Shown one piece after another: positions 1 to 10,010 of a stretch of DNA of 64,000 nt. The stretch is taken from the NCBI GenBank assembly GCA_013397455.1, contig VYZB01000523.1:3234-67233 (forward strand), given 5' to 3'. Under the pieces are notes generated by a model. It made no database searches. It was not told the DNA's origin and saw nothing but the letters and a program-made list of their open reading frames with translations. The first letter of the stretch is position 1. Every line of letters begins with the position of its first letter. A program made the translations under genes and the position numbers. Source of the stretch: Crotophaga sulcirostris (taxonomy: Eukaryota > Chordata > Aves > Cuculiformes > Crotophagidae).

Positions 1-195
1 GAAAGGGTGATTGGCCACTGGAATGCGCTGCCCAGGGAGGTGGTGGAGTCGCCGACCCTTGATGTGTTTAAGGGAAGACTGGATGAGGCACTCAGTGCCA
101 TGGTTTAGGTGATGAGTTGGTGTTAGTGTTGGCTTATAGGTTGGACTTGATGATCTCAGAGGTCCCTTCCAACCTGGTTATACTGTGTGTGTGTG
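1..195 (+). mobile_element. CR1 LINE, 3' end (5' part outside window)
   Basis: This is the terminal part of an avian CR1 non-LTR retrotransposon in the sense direction. The words are those of the CR1 3' UTR in order: an 'ACTGGAATGCGCTGCCCAGG'-type start, 'GTGTTTAAGGGAAGACTGGA', 'GCACTCAGTGCCATGGTTTA', then 'GGTTGGACTTGATGATCTCA' and 'GAGGTCCCTTCCAACCTGG'. The usual terminal ATTCTATG-type octamers are replaced by a short TG run at about 184-197, probably a decayed or expanded octamer tail. Little divergence from the avian consensus I remember suggests a fairly young copy. No reverse transcriptase remains in the window, and CR1 copies are normally 5'-truncated. The open frame that starts inside this element and runs to about 650 is a by-product. 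Confidence 0.9.
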
Positions 196-298
196 TGGAT
201 GCAGGGTGCGGAAAGGCACCTCTGGGGAGGGAGATGGTACCGGGGAGGTATCTCTCCTGCTCGCTGTGGCCAAAGAGGGAAGGAGGCAAATTGAGGAG

Positions 299-320
299 AA
301 AAAAAAAAAAATTAAAAAAA
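299..320. repeat. A-rich low-complexity tract
   Basis: A run of 13 A, two T and seven A lies about 100 bp beyond the CR1 end. It is separate from the CR1 tail and is simple low-complexity sequence. Confidence 0.85.
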
Positions 321-1416
321 TTGGTTTTGTATCCAATTAAGGCAAATTCCCTCAGGGGCACTTCAACCTCCCAAAAAAGGGTTGGGGGGGGAAAGCCGTG
401 TGCAGGCGCAGTGTGGTTGCTCCTTCCCTCACTCCTGGGTCTCAGCAAATCCGATCCCCTTACCAGGGGTGCCCTGGGGAGGAGGGAAAGGCTCCGGTGG
501 AGCCGCATCCCTTGCCACCCCCCCCCGGCCAAGCAGCCCCGGGTGCCGCCGCGGTGCCCGGTTGGTGGGGGAAGAGGTACCAGGGGTCACTTTGGTGCCT
601 ACCGCAGGATGGAGTGTATTCTTTTCCGAGCCCGTGTTTATGTAACTTAATGTACTTTAAGAGACTGCAGGGGAGTTTAGGCCGGGCTGATAAGCGCAGC
701 GGTTATTACAGACGACGTGCCGCCAGCTCCCCCCCTTCTCCTCTCCCCGTTCCCTTATCCGCGCTGCTTAAAATACCCTTTTATCAAGGCCACCCCGCGA
801 TACGGAGCGTTTCCACTGCCCAGCGGCTGCGACACTGAAGCGGTGTTATCGACCGCGGGGCTCAGGCTGCTCCTGCCGCAATTCCTCCCCGCCAGCCGGG
901 AAAAAGGGGGGGATTTCAGCCGCACCTGGGGTGGAGGGGTCTTTGCCGCCGCCCATCACCCCCGCCTCGGGCCGGGCGGCACAGGCAGCTGGGGGACTGG
1001 GCTCCGCTATAGCAGCAGGGTCCCGTCACACCGCGACACCGAAAGTGCCGACGAATAAAGTCTCCAAGGCTCATTCTGGAGTTTTAGAAAGCAGCATCCT
1101 TTAATTTCAGCGCTGGGCGCGTGAGGGAACGATTTCCATCAATCACAAGACAGAACATATTTCCCACTGACATGTCTATGTGTAAATTTCCCCAGAAATC
1201 TTATGCATATTCTGTTACTTTCCAAGGACTAATTTTAATGCTATTATGAACTTCACAACAGCCAAACCTCTGCTAATTGGAGTTTTGGAACCAGCTCTGT
1301 CTGACCTTGCATTTTCGACAGGGAAAGGAGGGGTATGGGGCGTGTGGTGGGATTGCTCTCTGTGACACATCAAAAGTGTCCCGCGGGGGAAAGCCCCCAA
1401 ACCACAAGGATGAGGG

Positions 1417-1442
1417 TTTTTTTTTTTTTCTTTTTTTTCTTT
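1417..1442. repeat. T-rich tract
   Basis: T13, C, T8, CTTT form an interrupted homopolymer. It creates artificial lysine runs in minus-strand frames. Confidence 0.85.
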
Positions 1443-1801
1443 CCCCAAAACTCCTAGAAAAAGACTGCCGGGTGCTCAGAGGCCGAGTTTAAGCCTGAAT
1501 CTTTCTTGTTGGTTGCAAGGCATCAGAGGTCTGGCTCTCTCCGTCTGCTCCCACCTCCTCTCCATCCTCAGGACACCCTGCTCAGGCTCCGGGGAGCCTT
1601 CCCCGGCCCGGCCCGGCGCCTCGGCTCTGCCCAGGCTGAGGGTTCATTCCCTGCTGCCGCAAGCAGCCTCCCCGGCACTGGTGACCTGCTGCCACCGTGC
1701 TGCTGGGTGCTTTCCACGGTGTCTTTCAACCCCTGATGCTCAAACAAGCAGCAGGGAGCCGGCACAGACCTTTATGCTAAGAGTATGGGGGTTTGTGTTG
1801 C

Positions 1802-1820
1802 TTTTTTTTTTTTTTTTTTT
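1802..1820. repeat. Poly-T tract (T19)
   Basis: An uninterrupted 19-base T run. With the T26 run about 80 bp downstream it brackets a short AT-rich spacer between two CpG-rich blocks. Confidence 0.9.
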
Positions 1821-1897
1821 AAATAATAACGATCTGCAGCTTCTTTTTTTTATTTGCACTCCCTCCAGTCTCCGAGGTCTGGTTAATGATTTCAACC

Positions 1898-1923
1898 TTT
1901 TTTTTTTTTTTTTTTTTTTTTTT
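1898..1923. repeat. Poly-T tract (T26)
   Basis: An uninterrupted 26-base T run directly next to CpG-rich sequence. It may be polymorphic in length or a sequencing artefact. No SINE or LINE body is visible on either side that would make it a retroposon tail. Confidence 0.9.
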
Positions 1924-3617
1924 GAGAGGCTCCCGTTGCCGCGTAACCAGACCCCGCGGTACCCGCACGGCTGAGCCCCGGTGGGCGATGCCCTTCATCC
2001 CTCGGGATGTCGGGGAGGCAGCCAGGACCCTATAAAATACGGTTACGATTTTTCTATCCAACCAGCTCAAACGCACTTCGCCTCTTTCCGACACGTGCAC
2101 AGGAGCTTTTAAAAAGAGGAGATACGATTTGGTCTTGTTGTTACTCTGATATTTTGGGGGCCAGTAGCGAAAATGGCTCAATCCTGATGCTTTTATCAAC
2201 GGGTGCCTTTAAGCCCCCGCTACGAAGCGGTGGGGGTCAGTGGGGGGGTACAGGGACGCAAGAAGAGTGGGATCCCGGGATCCCTGCCCGCTCTTGCCTT
2301 AGTGGCGAGGAAGGCTTTCAGGGGTCCCTTCTGCTGGTTCGGACACGGAAAGCCCGGGGGAAGATGTTTCTGGGGTCTTCTTGCTACGAGAGATGCTGTG
2401 GGACAGAGCTGGGAACGGAGGGATGCGGAGCAGCTCTTCTTCTCCCTAAGCTTCACAGCGAAGCTGCTCCTCATGGCCCCCCCAGTTCCTCATCAAGGTC
2501 AAATTCCACCTGCAATTACCCATCCTGCCTCCACTCCCAGCAGAGGTTGCAGAGACTTACTTCTTTTTCACTTAAAAAAAACCCCAAACCTACACCACCC
2601 AGGCGAAATCCTCCATCCCCAAGCATTCCCTGGGCCGGGGGCCACAACTACTGTTAAAAAACCATCGTTTTCTGCACCAAAACCTGCCGGGAAAATACCC
2701 CATGCATGGTTGCTTTCTTATTTCTCTGCCCAGGAAAGAAAATAAACCATCGGAACTGGTCTAAACCTTCCAGTGAAATGGTTTGCACGGGCTAAAATGC
2801 ACCTCTCCTCTTGGAGGCATTTTACGGGAGCAGCTCCGTTTCACGCGTGTCCACACTGAGCTCCGCTGCTGTTGGCATCGTGGCAACCCCTTGCCTTCCC
2901 TTTCGAAACCGTTTTCCTTGCAACTTACCAATGTCTGAGACCAAGTGCCGAATAAAGATCACAATTAAAAAAAATCCCAAACGAAATTCTCAATCTTAAC
3001 CAAGCCAAACGCTTTCCTTGATCCAAAGTAATGATTTTTTCAGTTGCTGCTTTCGTGAGAAATGTCAAAATTTGAAGACTGCTCGTGCTTGGGATTAAAG
3101 TTGATTTTAAAACGTTAAAATAACATCTTCCAGAGCGAGTCTGACCAGTTCTGTAAATGAGAGTCTGACTGGATTGGAAAAACAAATCAAAACAACCACA
3201 TAACAGAATTAAGAGACTTCAGAGTTAACAGCTCGGAGTAATTAAATAACCTATTAATAGCATTGTTCCTCTCTGCTATGAAAAGTGGGCGGATGGCTCC
3301 TGCCTCGGAAGGTATGCGCGGGCATCCCATGGGAGGTAGGATAGAGACCGGGGGAGGTTTCCGACGAGACCTGAGGGGCCTCACCCACAGCCAAAAATGT
3401 GCGACCCCCCCTTTTTTGCTCTGCCTGCCCTCCCCCCAACCCCCGCAGACGCCGGCTTTCCCCTTCATTTGATTTCCCGAGTCAGGCGGGTCCCATCCCC
3501 ACCGGCGCGCAGATAAGAGATGCTGCTAATTCACCTCCGAGGAGGCGACGTCTTCCTTCCCTTTTTGCTTTTTTAATCTTTTTTTTTTGTTGGTCGTTCG
3601 TCCACTCCCACCCTCAG

Positions 3618-4160
3618 TGTTAATGGCTTCTCGGGCACAGCCCTCTAATTGCAGTTAAAAGTCTAAATATATACTTTCGCCGTGTGAATACCACAATTTC
3701 CATCTCGTTCATGTAATCACTGGCAATGTTTATCCATTTCGCACTTTTTGATTACTTTAGGGAAAGTTTGGTTATGTACAGCCGCGATTGCTGCTTATAT
3801 TGAATTTATATTTCATTAGTAAAGGACATCAGTATTTTCAAATAATAAAAAAAAAGCAGTTAGAAAGCAGATTGTCCCTAAATATACTTATAACTATGTG
3901 GCTATTGTGTATTGTTCCACTGCTGTTATTGATTTATTTTAAAAGGTTACAGATGACTGAATTTTACAGAGCCAAAATACTCTGTTTTAATTCTGAATAG
4001 ATTGATATGAGCAAGAAGTAGTGCAGTCATGCATGTAAGGATTTTTCTTTCGCACTGTAATGATTTCTTACATTTTTTTACATGCATACATGCTACATAC
4101 GTAGTTTCTTAATTTATCAGCCCTGATGTACATAACACCTGCTTTAGTATTTAAAGATGT
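3618..4160. other. Candidate conserved non-coding element, AT-rich
   Basis: The composition changes abruptly at about 3618 from CpG-rich DNA and a pyrimidine tract to high-complexity AT-rich sequence. It has a TAATTG homeodomain-type site (3646-3651) and many short A/T motifs, and no repeat signature. The frame at 3788-4000 is open only because the DNA is AT-rich; it is leucine/isoleucine-rich with no domain. This resembles vertebrate conserved non-coding elements beside developmental genes. The call rests on texture only, with no alignment. Confidence 0.3.
4029..4087. repeat. Perfect 10-bp inverted repeat, 39-nt loop
   Basis: ATGCATGTAA at 4029-4038 is the exact reverse complement of TTACATGCAT at 4078-4087. 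Inside the loop a further TGTAA/TTACA pair could extend the fold. Each arm contains ATGCAT, a POU/octamer-like core. It could be a paired binding site or chance in AT-rich DNA. Confidence 0.6.
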
Positions 4161-4264
4161 AACACAGCAGTGTGAAAGTAGGGAGTGATCGCAACATTAC
4201 TGGGCAGAGGGTGGTTCGGTATTCATAATATGGATAGAGTTGGCAGCCTTTTTCTCAATCCCCA

Positions 4265-4308
4265 AAGTAGATCAACGTGATGGCAGAAGTAGATCAACGT
4301 GATGGCAG
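4265..4308. repeat. Tandem duplication, 22-bp unit x2
   Basis: AAGTAGATCAACGTGATGGC plus AG occurs twice in perfect tandem (4265-4286 and 4287-4308). Perfect identity points to a recent replication-slippage duplication. Confidence 0.95.
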
Positions 4309-4309
4309 G

Positions 4310-5270
4310 CTGTGCAGTCACTACTATTTTCCAAAAAAAATAACAACGTTTATTTTCAATAAACTCAGAACATAATACCATGCAGCTGTACTGCAGGATA
4401 ACTTCAGGGATCTGCTGCTAACATCCATCAGTAACCAGCCTGGTGCCTGGGTCCCACATTTAGCATTTACTGATGACAATCACACGTAAGTTTAGTCACA
4501 CATGACTACAATCTACACCTCTGAAATAATGAAAAAAAAAGTCTTGCTATAGATTTACGTATATTATTTGTTTTGCTTGAGCCTTGCAGCAGCACATTTT
4601 CATTGTGACTTTGCTGTAGGTTGTTTTTTTCTGATAACAAGTGCATGTGAATCAGTGCTTACAAAGAATCCCAGGTTTTGTGCCACATCTGCTCATATAT
4701 CCAAATCGTAAAATGGTCAAAGGCTCGTTCACTATGACTAAAGCACGAAGAGTCAGTGCCACAGACTTCCATGGAAATACCTGTTGAAGCAATAAACCTT
4801 GTTAATGGATCAGTTCTGAGGTTAGCAACAAAAATTTCCACTTGGCCCTTCAAGTCCTGGTTACAACCTAAACAAGCTGACTTTAAGCAGATCCTGTCCC
4901 AAAGCCCGTATGTTTATACACCAACTGCAGAGCTTTCTGCTGTCACAGCTTGGAAGCTGTTTGTGATGGACCAGTTCTGTGATGGAAATGCCATGTCTTA
5001 AACCAATTGGTTTTGGCCATTGGACTGCAGGAAGAAGCAGATCACATGGAGGCAGTGTGAGAGACTGGAAGAGTCAATGTGAATGTCTCAAACATTGCTG
5101 CATAGAATACGCGGAAACCTGGGGTGGTGATATCTTACTCTTTTTTTTTTTCTCTCTCTCCCTTTTCTTTTTTTTTCTCTTTTCCTCACTAGAAGTACAG
5201 ATTTAACAAGCTGACACCTGTCTTATTCCTAAGACCTTGCATGTGTAAATAAATTTATTTTATTTTAGGT
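4310..5270. other. Unassigned sequence upstream of the retroviral relic
   Basis: This is mixed-composition sequence. The plus-strand frame at 4756-5001 and the minus-strand frame at 4659-4853 have no recognisable domain. The only structured part is a pyrimidine tract at 5137-5187. It may include the decayed 5' flank of the retroviral insertion, but I cannot define an LTR. Confidence 0.4.
5137..5192 (+). repeat. Polypyrimidine tract ending in CACTAG (3' splice-site-like)
   Basis: About 50 nearly uninterrupted pyrimidines (T10, then CT repeats and T-rich runs) end in CTCACTAG. This is the textbook form of a 3' splice acceptor with AG at 5191-5192. The following about 80 bases contain AATAAA within TGTAAATAAATTT (about 5248). 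No coding frame follows, so it could be a cryptic acceptor, an acceptor for a non-coding exon, or simple low-complexity DNA. Confidence 0.5.
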
Positions 5271-5616
5271 TGGTCACCTGGTGTCATTTCACCTTAATTT
5301 GGCCCAATGGAATCCATTAATTCTACGGGGTACAGGGCTCCAGGTGGCCCCTGAATGGCCCAGTTTGGGTCACACCATTTAAAATTCGTATCACAGTTAG
5401 GATACCTCTTGGTGCAAAATCCAAGATTCCTCTTGGTGATTGAGCCTAAGGTCCCAAAATAGCGACCCTCCTCAGAGGGGAGTCTGAGCAGACAGAGGAC
5501 GTCCTCAAGGGATGAAGAGTACAGAGAGAGATTTCCAGGGAGTTCCTACACCTATAATTTTGATTATGGCCTCCCAGGGAGACCTTAGTGTTGATTGCAA
5601 TGTTCTTTTGAAGTAA

Positions 5617-6710
5617 TTAGAGGGCTATAATGCCCGACCTTCCCCTTCCGATGCGGTTCGTAACAATTGGCATGACCCACAGGCTGCGGCCAAACAAATT
5701 ACCACTCTAACCGAAGAGCATAAATTTAAAATGGGAAGAGGAAAGGCTTTGGTTTGTGGAGTTTTAGGGTCTGCCTTAGTGGCTGCACAGCAGGATAAAA
5801 CAAAAGATCTTCGTGTGGAGAATGAGGCAATAAAATCTTTACAAGATCTATTCAAGGCACTGCAGGAACAACTGCAGAACAAGAGACAAGAAGTTTCTCT
5901 GATCAACTCTGCACTAAGTGGCTGACTAATCAGAGATTACAAACTGAAACTAAGAGGCTCTTCAATCAACTCACTGCTGAGAGAATTACTAATCAAAAGC
6001 TGCATGCCACTTTAAAGGACTCCCTAGAAAGGGAGAAACGACTGCAGGAACAATTGGCAGAGGTGGACTCCAGAAGTGAGGTCCTGGCTTTTTTGAATCA
6101 TGGGGAGGAGTTTTGTTCTCTCTACCCCCAGAAAACACTGTAGGAGTTGAGAGACAGTTATTACCTGGAGGAAGAGGAAGTAGCTCTCCAACCCTCTATT
6201 AAAGTGGAAACCACAAATGGGCGATAGGGGGGTGCCCAGCAGCAGGTAATCACGTGCACTGACCCCTACTCCCATACCGACTGGGCAAAAATCCAAGAAA
6301 AATATTCTAGGTGATTCCTAGAAACGGAAACGGAATATGTGTGGAGAGTCCCTCTGATGGGAGGTGACCGTATTGTGTTAAGTGAAGATGAGGCCAAAGG
6401 GTATTGGGGTCCTGGGGTTTTGCTGACCACAAATGATAACCAGGAACCCTGGTCCCTGACCCAGAGAGCTGCTTACTGGGCAGGCAAATTAGACCCTATA
6501 GAACAGGTTGACCCTTTTACTATCAACTCCTACACCTGGTCACATAAGGCTGCTTGCCTCCACTTAATGCATGACCACCTGCTCCTCCTACAACAACCCT
6601 CCCTCATGCAGTATGAAAGACTGTACCCCATCATTAGAGGACTCTCGAATTCCTTAAAGCTAAATGCAATCCATTTACAAGACCAACTCAGATTTACCTC
6701 AAGCACTTAG
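5617..6710 (+). pseudogene. Retroviral gag-like pseudogene
   Basis: The first segment is open from 5617 to the TGA at 5923-5925. It includes a conserved-looking MGRGKALVCGV stretch starting at 5731, followed by a charged, glutamine-rich section with heptad spacing that suggests a coiled coil. The reading then moves to a second frame at about 5895-5913 (a single-base loss is the simplest cause). That frame continues to the TAG at 6708-6710 and is interrupted by in-frame stops at 6141, 6225 and 6312. The second half has the tryptophan-rich WRVPLMGG and YWAGKLDP type motifs I associate with capsid-like regions of avian retroelements. The product would be a virion structural protein; this copy cannot encode it. 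Assignment to a named retrovirus family is not possible from the sequence alone. Confidence 0.55.
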
Positions 6711-7200
6711 CAGAGGAGGTCTGCCTGATATGACACGGGGAAAAATTGATTGATTATGGCAGACATGTGGGTCTTACCAGCCATGCTGAAACATGAGCAA
6801 AAATGAGTAGAGGGAAGGACTGAAACCAGAGCAATCACACGCTGAGGCGGTAACATTACACCCACATGTCACCTTTCAAACCCCCCAACAATATGCGATA
6901 TTTGTTATGGGGTGAAGGCCCCTCAAAAGGGATTTCTCAGGAAATAATGTGCAAGTTAGCCATTTCCTAATTTGGAAAATTTGGTGAAAAGCTGGTACAA
7001 AGTAAAGGCACCACCCCGTACCCCCAATTTGGAGGGAGGCTGAGCGGCAGCAAACACCCACTGTAGTAACTCCTCTTTCCATTTCAGTGGTAGCCCCTTC
7101 AATCTCTCCTGCCACAGATTTCATTGACATAAACAATCCCAATCTGGGAAACTCCCTCTGTTGTCCCCAGTGAGTAAGCTGGGGGACAGCTCTTGGATTC
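6711..7200 (+). other. Gap between gag- and env-like relics; pol not detectable
   Basis: About 490 bp separate the end of the gag-like frame from the start of the env-like frame. A functional retrovirus would have roughly 2.5-3 kb of protease, reverse transcriptase and integrase here. I see no LPQG, YxDD or integrase zinc-finger type motif in any frame. Short peptides in broken plus-strand frames may be a gag C-terminal remnant. Internal deletion or recombination is the simplest reading. Confidence 0.45.
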
Positions 7201-7827
7201 ATTTAGGAAGCTCACAGAGAATCATAATGGGAACATGTTTCTTTAGGTTTTAGTTGTATCCAAGCTCAACTATGGATGTAATCTTCAGTGGCAGCAATTA
7301 TAAGAGAAGGCGAAGAGGGCATCTTACCCACTGAAATCTGAAAGGTAATTTGGGAAAATGCAACTAAATTTGAAAGGGAGTTGCAATACTGGTAGTATTC
7401 AGTCAATTCTACCTATCACCCCATAAACCATAAGGCCACAGCTTTTGTTTTAACAATACATGATGTCTTGGTGTACACCGAATATCAAATCATTGCGTTA
7501 GGCTTGAAACATAACATAACTATCCTGTATCCCTTAGAGTACAGAGTATGGGCCCAGAAGCATCAAGATCAATGTCAAACTGTTGATGTTAATTCATGTT
7601 TTGTATGGGAACTGCAAGGATTTATTTGCGAAAGTAACACCATCAAAGCCCAAGACGTTTGTCTTGACACTGAGTAAAACATTTGCCATTTTGAAATCCA
7701 TCCTGACAAAAATGCCGAAACAATGCTCGTGTTTACTGGTAAAGGTTGTGTTTGCCTGGGAGCACTTTCTGACCCATACTCCAATATTACTGTAAACAAC
7801 AATAACCACTTGAATCTTTGTGTTTGA
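7201..7827 (+). pseudogene. Retroviral env-like pseudogene fragment
   Basis: One reading frame, with no frameshift, can be followed for 209 codons to the TGA at 7825-7827. Internal stops lie at 7204, 7225, 7279, 7339, 7393 and 7675. The frame carries four N-glycosylation sequons (codons at 7357, 7405, 7513 and 7783) and many cysteines, including a CVC cluster at about 7747. This is the pattern of an envelope glycoprotein ectodomain. No membrane anchor or fusion peptide is evident, so only a fragment remains. The family is an envelope protein by resemblance and position 3' of gag; the copy is inactive. Confidence 0.45.
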
Positions 7828-8156
7828 CAAGATTATTTTGAGAGGGCATATAAAGGGTTTTGCATTTTCTTCTTTCAGTTTGGCAATAGAGTCACACCTG
7901 GGGTGGTAGGAAATGTCTGTCACACCTGGTCTAGAAGCCAAGATCTCAGCACCTCCTCCCTGCTCAGCCACCAGAAACTGCAGCAGAACTTCTTGTTTTC
8001 TGCTGGGTCTCCAGGGTACTAAGAAAGCAACAGCCCCTGAACTGGCTTAAACTGTTGTCTGTGCTTTGGGCTTAAGATTTTAAACCTATTCTACGGGAAA
8101 AGGTAGGGGTTAACATGAATATGGTCCAAGATATTTCACTCATGGGACTGAAAAGT

Positions 8157-8196
8157 GGTATATTTTTGCCTAAAAGGGGTATATTTTTGCCTAAAA
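8157..8196. repeat. Near-tandem duplication, 19-bp unit, period 21
   Basis: GGTATATTTTTGCCTAAAA occurs at 8157-8175 and again at 8178-8196 with GG between. It lies just beyond the retroviral relic. It is more likely a slippage duplication than a target-site duplication, because nothing is inserted between the copies. Confidence 0.9.
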
Positions 8197-8199
8197 CCA

Positions 8200-10010
8200 G
8201 AATTTAATCTATACTCTTATTTTAGTTCTTATTACCTACACAAATAGTTTCTACTCTTCTCACAAATGGTGTCTGTGACCTGAACCAAGTTTTCAAATCT
8301 GTTTGGTTTTACTTTTGATAGCTTCAACAGGATTGTTGAATGATATTTCCTATAACAGGGGTTTTCCAACCAAATGAACTTAATTTCTGCTTGCAAGAAA
8401 TGGAAAAAAACATATTTTGCTTGTGCCTGCTTGGAACTATGTGTGCCTCTGAGGTCCAGAAGGTGACACATCTTCCATGACTGTTTCCTCTAATAACTAT
8501 AGAGAGGAGATCTAATGGTTGTTTGGCTGTAGCTACTAGAAGGATAAAATATTCTGTGCAGAAATATGCTAACCAGTGTGCAGCATTTGAACTTGTGGAA
8601 CATAGAGCTGACTAGAATGAATCTACAGGGAGACTCAGAAAGCAAATAACTAAACCTGAGCTGTAAAAGTAGGCCCCCTGAATTTAACAGGGTTACGTTC
8701 TGGGATGAAATGAGCGGGATAAGCCTTGGAAGAGCTTGGCTGAATGTTAAATGTGAGTATTTCAGCTGAATTCCTCACATCATCTGGGCATTTTGGATAT
8801 AGCCAGTGCTACTACAGTGAAAGCAGAAGATGTTGGCTATTTTGTTAGGATCGAGGGTAGAATTGGAGAGAAGTGCTAAGTGCATGGGAAGGGAAGGCTG
8901 ATGGGGACAATCTCATTCAGGGCTCCGTTACTGTTTTTAAGTGAACAGAATAAATACAGGTTTGGAGACAGCAAGGTGCTGCAGCAGCTCTGAGCTGCAG
9001 TAACAAAGAGGGTGTCCTTGCCTGGGTGCAACACAAGGGAAGAAGGACCTACCCACAACATTGCTGCCTGGAAGACAGGGTGTGCACCATGGTACCCACA
9101 CACGGGGACCCACAACAGGACCCAGGAATAAACAAGGGCCCCAAATTTGCTCTTCCTCTGCACAAGAAAGAAGTGCCTCCCTGGGACCATACCCCCAGAA
9201 CAGGTACAGAGCTATGGCCAACCACCCCATGGGATTTCAGAGGCTGGGGCTGGCTGGTGGGTTGCCTTGGACCCACTCAACTGCTTGGATAAAAGCAGAA
9301 TCCACCACACCTAGAATTATACTTTATTCAAGGAATGGCAACACATATTCCTTTTCATATTAAGCATTACAATGCTTCCCAGTATCTGTCTGAATGTTAA
9401 AAGTACACTGCTTAATGGATTTAATTATTTTATCAGTCCTCTATTTGGAAAGCAGAAACCTGCTGTGTAAAGCTCAAGAAGTAAATAAAGTCTAATGATG
9501 AAGGACCATACTCCAGCGGGAGTTTTGCTGGAGACAGGCCTGCATAAGTTGACCTATTTAATTAAAATGTAAAAAAATGCTATTTCCTTTACGTCATTAC
9601 ACTCTAGTGTCCACCTTAGAATCACAAATTTCTTAAAATCTGATCAAAGTGGTTCATCTGTGGCAAAAAAAGCCCAAGCAAACAAACAACAAAAAAGGTG
9701 TTCTTAAGGAAATGTGTTAATAATTAAAAATAAATTTAATGATCTAAATGAAGAATACTGACACTATTAAAAAAGGTAATGACTTAATCATTTTTGTTGT
9801 TGTCAGGTATTCGTTTGTGGACCATCAAACTATAAATGGGGTAATTTATCGACTGCAATATAAACTGGATATGTGCCATATTATTCAAGAAAAACAATAC
9901 ACTGGAAAAACAATAGAGAGAAGAGGTAATTTGTACAGAGTTCATGAGGCAATTATATCATCTAATTATGAAACAGACTAACTGTGCCCTTGGCTCTATT
10001 TATTAGAAGA
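8200..10010. other. Intergenic/intronic sequence, no gene seen
   Basis: AT-rich sequence with a more GC-rich patch at about 8880-9290. That patch gives overlapping open frames on both strands (8876-9190, 8937-9230, 9026-9292, 9061-9363), none with a recognisable domain. No repeat family is assigned. Confidence 0.5.

Larger units (their letters stand above)
200..3620. other. GC/CpG-rich non-coding region, CpG-island-like blocks
   Basis: CpG-dense stretches at about 480-1060, 1580-1710, 1925-2450 and 3285-3560 are separated by T-rich or AT-rich spacers. CpG is kept at a much higher level here than in the rest of the window. A TATA-like element (CTATAAAATA, about 2030-2039) and a lone AATAAA (1054-1059) are present. 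No frame in the region gives a recognisable protein: the longest (117-650, 398-838, 2007-2657) are proline-, glycine- and arginine-rich, as random frames in GC-rich DNA are. Clusters of CpG islands of this kind often flank transcription-factor genes, so a gene just beyond the left edge is possible. No exon is visible here. Confidence 0.5.
5270..8200 (+). mobile_element. Degraded endogenous retrovirus with gag- and env-like relics
   Basis: Two long stretches read in the plus direction as broken protein frames: a gag-like one (5617-6710) and an env-like one (about 7201-7827). Their order fits a retrovirus. I see no reverse transcriptase or integrase motif between them, so pol is missing. The outer limits are estimates: the 5' leader at about 5270-5616 and the 3' part after 7827 cannot be matched as a pair of LTRs by eye, and no clear primer binding site or polypurine tract is assigned. 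Nonsense codons and one frameshift show that it is an old, inactive copy. The avian assignment comes from resemblance to bird gag/env-like proteins as I remember them. Confidence 0.6.

Noticed and set aside
117..838. Overlapping plus-strand open frames (117-650, 398-838)
   Set aside because: The first starts inside a CR1 tail and reads an A-rich run as lysines. Both are low-complexity products of CpG/GC-rich DNA without domains.
1819..2199. Minus-strand frame of 126 codons with a lysine run
   Set aside because: The lysines are a translated T26 tract; no domain or splice context.
3788..4000. Hydrophobic 70-codon plus-strand frame
   Set aside because: Leu/Ile content follows from AT-rich DNA; nothing supports a membrane protein gene.
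6876..7202. Minus-strand frame of 108 codons within the retroviral relic
   Set aside because: Antisense to the relic and without recognisable features.
5270..8200. Flanking long terminal repeats
   Set aside because: I compared the 5' (5270-5616) and 3' (7830-8230) sides by eye and found only a short shared TTCTACGGG word, not a paired LTR.
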